Origin: Clostridium lundense DSM 17049
GTDB lineage: Bacteria > Bacillota > Clostridia > Clostridiales > Clostridiaceae
Reading direction: 5' to 3'
Length of the DNA stretch: 42,089 nt
Assembly: GCF_000619945.1 (NCBI RefSeq)
Contig: NZ_JHVC01000028.1
Location: forward strand, 1 to 42,089
Position numbers and translations under genes: made by a program. Positions 39,524 to 42,089 of the stretch are shown piece after piece; position 1 is the stretch's first letter, and the number at the start of each line of letters is the position of its first letter. The notes beneath the pieces are model-generated. The model was given only the letters and a program-made list of their open reading frames with translations, did not search any database and had not been told where the DNA came from.

Positions 39524-41557
39524 ATGAATTTATTAATGACAATATTATCGCTTATGGTATGTTTACTAATTTCAAATATTATTAGTCACTACATCCCATC
39601 TATTCCTACAGCTTTAACTCAAATTGCTTTGGGGATTATTCTTACATTAATTTTTAAACATAATTACTTTGAGATAGAAGAAGAATGGTTCTTTCTTTTA
39701 TTTGTAGCACCCATTTTGTACAATGATGGAAAATACTTTCCAAGAGATGAATTGTGGAAAATGAGATGGTCAATATTAGGAAATTCTCTTATATTAGTTC
39801 TTTTAACTACTATTGGAGGAGGATATTTTATTCATTGGATGATACCGGAGATTCCCCTTGCTGCAGCATTTGCATTAGCAGCTATTTTATCACCAACTGA
39901 TCCTGTGGCTGTAAATGGAATTGCAAAGCGCATTCATATACCTGAAAAAATATTAAATCTTGTTAGGGGAGAATCTTTAATAAATGATGCATCTGGTATA
40001 GTAGCTTTTAATTATGCAATAGCTGCTGTAGTAACCAATTATTTTTCCTTAAAAAAAGCAATCTTAAATTTTTCATATGTATTTTTGGCAGGTGCTATTT
40101 TAGGTTTAGTTTTGGCTTTGCTTGTGGTGCTAGTGAGATTCATTTTGCGTAAAGAGGGAATAAATGATGTAATATTTCACTCCTTGTTTCAGATACTAAC
40201 TCCCTTTGGTATTTTTATTATAACAGAAGAACTCTTACATGCATCAGGAGTTATCGCAGTAGTAGTGGCAGGGATTGTTCATTCATTAATAAAGGAAAAA
40301 ACAGAAACTAGGATAGCTGAAGAGCAAGTTCTTACAGAAAACTTATGGTCAATTATTTTATTTGTGTTAAACGGAATTGTGTTTCTATTATTAGGATTAA
40401 ATATCCCACTATCAATGACTGAAACAATAGCTAGTCCCAATATAGGGAATTGGAAGGCTGTGGGATATGTTATTGCTATTGGGCTTGTTATTTTAGCAAT
40501 TCGTTTTGTTTGGTCTTATTTATTTGCTTATTATGAATATCGTTTAAATAAAGTTGAAATTATTGAAGAACCCAATATGAAAATGGCTTTGTTAACTAGC
40601 TTAACGGGTGTTCGAGGTGCGGTTACAATGGCAGGAGTCTTATCAATTCCTTTTTTCCTAGACAACGGAGAAGTTTTTCCAGAACGATCACTGATACTTT
40701 TTTTAACTGCTGGTGTAATATTATTTACATTAGTAGTTGCAACAGTGGCTTTGCCCATTTTAAGTAAACAAGAATTAGTGGAAGAGGAAAGTCTTGATGA
40801 TAATAATCTAAGTAAAGCAAAGAAAAAACTTTTATTAGCTAGTATTAAAACTATTGAGTCAGAAATAAATGAGAAAAATGAAGCTGTAGCCTATGAATTA
40901 ATTAATGAATATAAGAAGATATCTGAAAATCATCTATTGCAGCAAGATTCAATGATACAAAAGACAGATCTTTATCAACAAGAAATAGCAGAAATACGAC
41001 TAATAGGGTTAGAAGCAGAAAGAGGATATGTTTATGAATTAATGGATAAAGGAGAAGTGAACGAAGCGGTCTTTAAGGCTTTGGATAAATCTTTTGACTA
41101 CAGAGAAGAAGTCTTTTTATATAATACTCACCAAGATACCATGTATCTTATAAGAAAATTAATAAGATGGTGGAAGCGTTTTTATGGAAATCATCATAAA
41201 CCAAAAGATACTAAAATAAATAATTTAGGATTAGTAAAAGATATTCAACTAAAAGCCTTTCAAAAGGCAATTAAGTCCTTAGAGGAATATGTGAAGAGTC
41301 ATGACAGATCAGAAGCTGCCAAGGTGGTGATTTTAGATTACAAGAACATGATTAATAGATTAAAAGGAACAATGATAAAATACAATGAAGAAAGCGTAGA
41401 ACAAAAGGAAGAATTAAGAATAAAAGCAATGGACATGGAACGTTCAGAGATTCGCAAAATGTATGAGTTAGGGGAAATTACTAGAGAACAATCTAATGAA
41501 TTAAGAAGATATATAAACTATATTGAAAGTGTAATTTTGTATAAGCATGCTGAGTAA
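39524..41557 (+). CDS. CPA1-family Na+(K+)/H+ antiporter, NhaK/NhaP-like
   Basis: This cation/proton exchanger has 677 residues. The first ~420 are membrane-embedded with 11-12 spans and carry the CPA1 signature: ILSPTDPVAVNGIAKRIHIP followed by GESLINDASGIVAF (ion-binding ND pair). TSLTGVRGAVTMAGVLSIP comes near residue 365. The remaining ~250 residues form a hydrophilic, helical, coiled-coil-rich cytoplasmic tail, as in Bacillus subtilis NhaK (about 670 residues). AAAGGTG precedes the ATG. It is monocistronic and bracketed by ~93-bp direct repeats, suggesting it can be gained or lost as a unit. Ion specificity is unknown. Confidence 0.9.
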   Translation: MNLLMTILSLMVCLLISNIISHYIPSIPTALTQIALGIILTLIFKHNYFEIEEEWFFLLFVAPILYNDGKYFPRDELWKMRWSILGNSLILVLLTTIGGGYFIHWMIPEIPLAAAFALAAILSPTDPVAVNGIAKRIHIPEKILNLVRGESLINDASGIVAFNYAIAAVVTNYFSLKKAILNFSYVFLAGAILGLVLALLVVLVRFILRKEGINDVIFHSLFQILTPFGIFIITEELLHASGVIAVVVAGIVHSLIKEKTETRIAEEQVLTENLWSIILFVLNGIVFLLLGLNIPLSMTETIASPNIGNWKAVGYVIAIGLVILAIRFVWSYLFAYYEYRLNKVEIIEEPNMKMALLTSLTGVRGAVTMAGVLSIPFFLDNGEVFPERSLILFLTAGVILFTLVVATVALPILSKQELVEEESLDDNNLSKAKKKLLLASIKTIESEINEKNEAVAYELINEYKKISENHLLQQDSMIQKTDLYQQEIAEIRLIGLEAERGYVYELMDKGEVNEAVFKALDKSFDYREEVFLYNTHQDTMYLIRKLIRWWKRFYGNHHKPKDTKINNLGLVKDIQLKAFQKAIKSLEEYVKSHDRSEAAKVVILDYKNMINRLKGTMIKYNEESVEQKEELRIKAMDMERSEIRKMYELGEITREQSNELRRYINYIESVILYKHAE

Positions 41558-41571
41558 AATAAAGATAGTTT

Positions 41572-41667
41572 AATATGTATTGTATTTAAATATAGCATAA
41601 AAAATAAGCTTTGAATATATTTGTCTATATATTGAAAGCTTATTTTTGCTTATTTGGAGAGTATTAT
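41572..41667 (+). repeat. Direct repeat C, downstream copy
   Basis: This matches 39363-39455, from ATATGTATTGTATTTAAATA through a hairpin (AAAAATAAGCTTT ... AAAGCTTATTTTT) to AGAGTATTATTTT. It begins 15 bases after the antiporter stop and its hairpin can end that transcript. Its last bases overlap the stop of the truncated gene on the other strand. Confidence 0.8.
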
Positions 41668-41795
41668 TTTCGTCTAAATTTTATATTTACATATATAATA
41701 AAAATAATTGATACAATGGCTAGTACAATACCAGCATATGCAAAAATTTCTCCACTATTAACTGCAGCTATAATAAGAAAAATACCAAATATAAC
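41664..41795 (-). pseudogene. C-terminal 43 codons of a membrane protein cut by IS256
   Basis: The minus strand from the IS border (41795) reads without a stop VIFGIFLIIAAVNSG, then EIFAYAGIVLAIVSIIFIIYVNI and KFRRK, ending at TAA (41666-41664). There are two hydrophobic spans and a basic C-terminus, as in small bacterial membrane proteins. The 5' part lies beyond the insertion sequence, outside the window. The family is not recognised. The clean join to the IS inverted repeat shows direct disruption. Confidence 0.65.
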
Positions 41796-42089
41796 GAGTC
41801 TGTGAAAAAAAGTCTGTAAATTACAAAATATAGCAGCTTTCTATGATAAAATATAAATATCATAGGAGGCTGTTTTGTTATGGGTAAGAGAAAAGAAAGA
41901 TTAACAGAGGGAAAAAAGAATATTATTGCTGATTTAATTAGGGAGTATGACATTCAATCTGCTGAGGACATTCAAGACGCATTAAAAGACCTTCTTGGAG
42001 GTACTATTGAAAGCATGCTTGCAGCTGAGATGGATAACCATTTAGGGTATTCTCCATATGAGCGTACTGATGTAGAAAATGCACGCAAT
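41796..42089 (+). mobile_element. IS256-family insertion sequence, 5' end (cut by window edge)
   Basis: This starts with the terminal repeat GAGTCTGTGAAAAAAAGTC (41796 on), then an AT-rich leader with AGCTTTCTATGATAA, an AGGAGG site (41864-41869) and the transposase gene. It has the same subfamily and orientation as the element ending at 296. The eight bases before it (41788-41795) should be repeated beyond its far end if the insertion is intact. Confidence 0.85.
41881..42089 (+). CDS. IS256-family transposase, N-terminal fragment
   Basis: The ATG at 41881 follows AGGAGG (41864-41869). The 69 residues seen begin MGKRKERLTEGKK and include AEDIQDALKDLLGGTIESML and AAEMDNHLGYSPYER, the conserved start of IS256 (mutator) transposases. 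The reading frame is open at the window edge, so this copy may be complete and active. Confidence 0.9.

Noticed and set aside
41611..41805. 64-codon plus-strand frame before the right IS element
   Set aside because: It reads through direct repeat C and opposite the truncated minus-strand membrane protein, and has no ribosome-binding site.

Overview
The window is AT-rich (sampled lines at about 22-30% GC), with strong AGGAGG ribosome-binding sites, many U-tailed hairpin terminators, a sigma-D type motility promoter and gene families typical of Clostridium sensu stricto or a close relative. It has the look of an accessory chromosome region. Both edges are cut IS256-family elements in the same orientation: the 3' end of one at 1-296 and the 5' end of another from 41796. 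Fragments of IS3 elements, an AraC regulator, an M16C peptidase, a DUF5131 protein and two unidentified genes lie between them.

Layout. 297-594 is an AraC/IS3 scar. 825-4754 carries an M20C dipeptidase (pepD) and an OPT-family peptide transporter overlapping a PqqD-like RRE protein. 5057-7606 is an ECF cobalt/nickel uptake operon (cbiM-cbiQ-cbiO) behind a clear promoter and a possible attenuator. 7869-13481 is a two-component system divergent from a DUF4097-like protein and an ABC exporter. 13667-14230 is an unknown anchored protein. 14380-16271 is motA-motB behind a textbook sigma-D promoter; motB appears to use a Shine-Dalgarno sequence separated from its ATG by a hairpin. 16557-17633 is a half-size UvrC (GIY-YIG plus UVR only).

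18792-24763 is the most distinctive region: a minus-strand, higher-GC (sampled lines 48-55%) seven-gene operon. In transcription order it encodes a Gfo/Idh/MocA oxidoreductase, a FemAB/GNAT-like acyltransferase, a WbqC-like protein, a CgeB-like glycosyltransferase, an LpxC-type deacetylase with complete zinc and catalytic residues, a DegT aminotransferase broken by two internal deletions, and an ATP-grasp ligase. No lpxA or lpxD is present. The set looks like an activated amino-sugar and surface-glycan modification pathway rather than lipid A synthesis, probably acquired horizontally and now decaying.

25581-30310 is a second two-component system divergent from a three-gene ABC transporter of the lantibiotic-immunity / CprABC type. 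Four contiguous 11-bp direct repeats lie between them as a likely operator. 30486-32783 holds two unrecognised genes. 33075-34357 is a TipA-like MerR regulator with a MerR-type 19-bp-spacer promoter, an internal translation start and a duplicated drug-recognition module. 34543-39237 is a 1121-residue HEAT-repeat protein followed by an unrecognised protein with a DGHHKA motif. 39524-41557 is a CPA1 Na+/H+ antiporter flanked by two ~93-bp direct repeats. Common themes are envelope and drug-stress sensing, metal and ion transport, and surface glycan chemistry.
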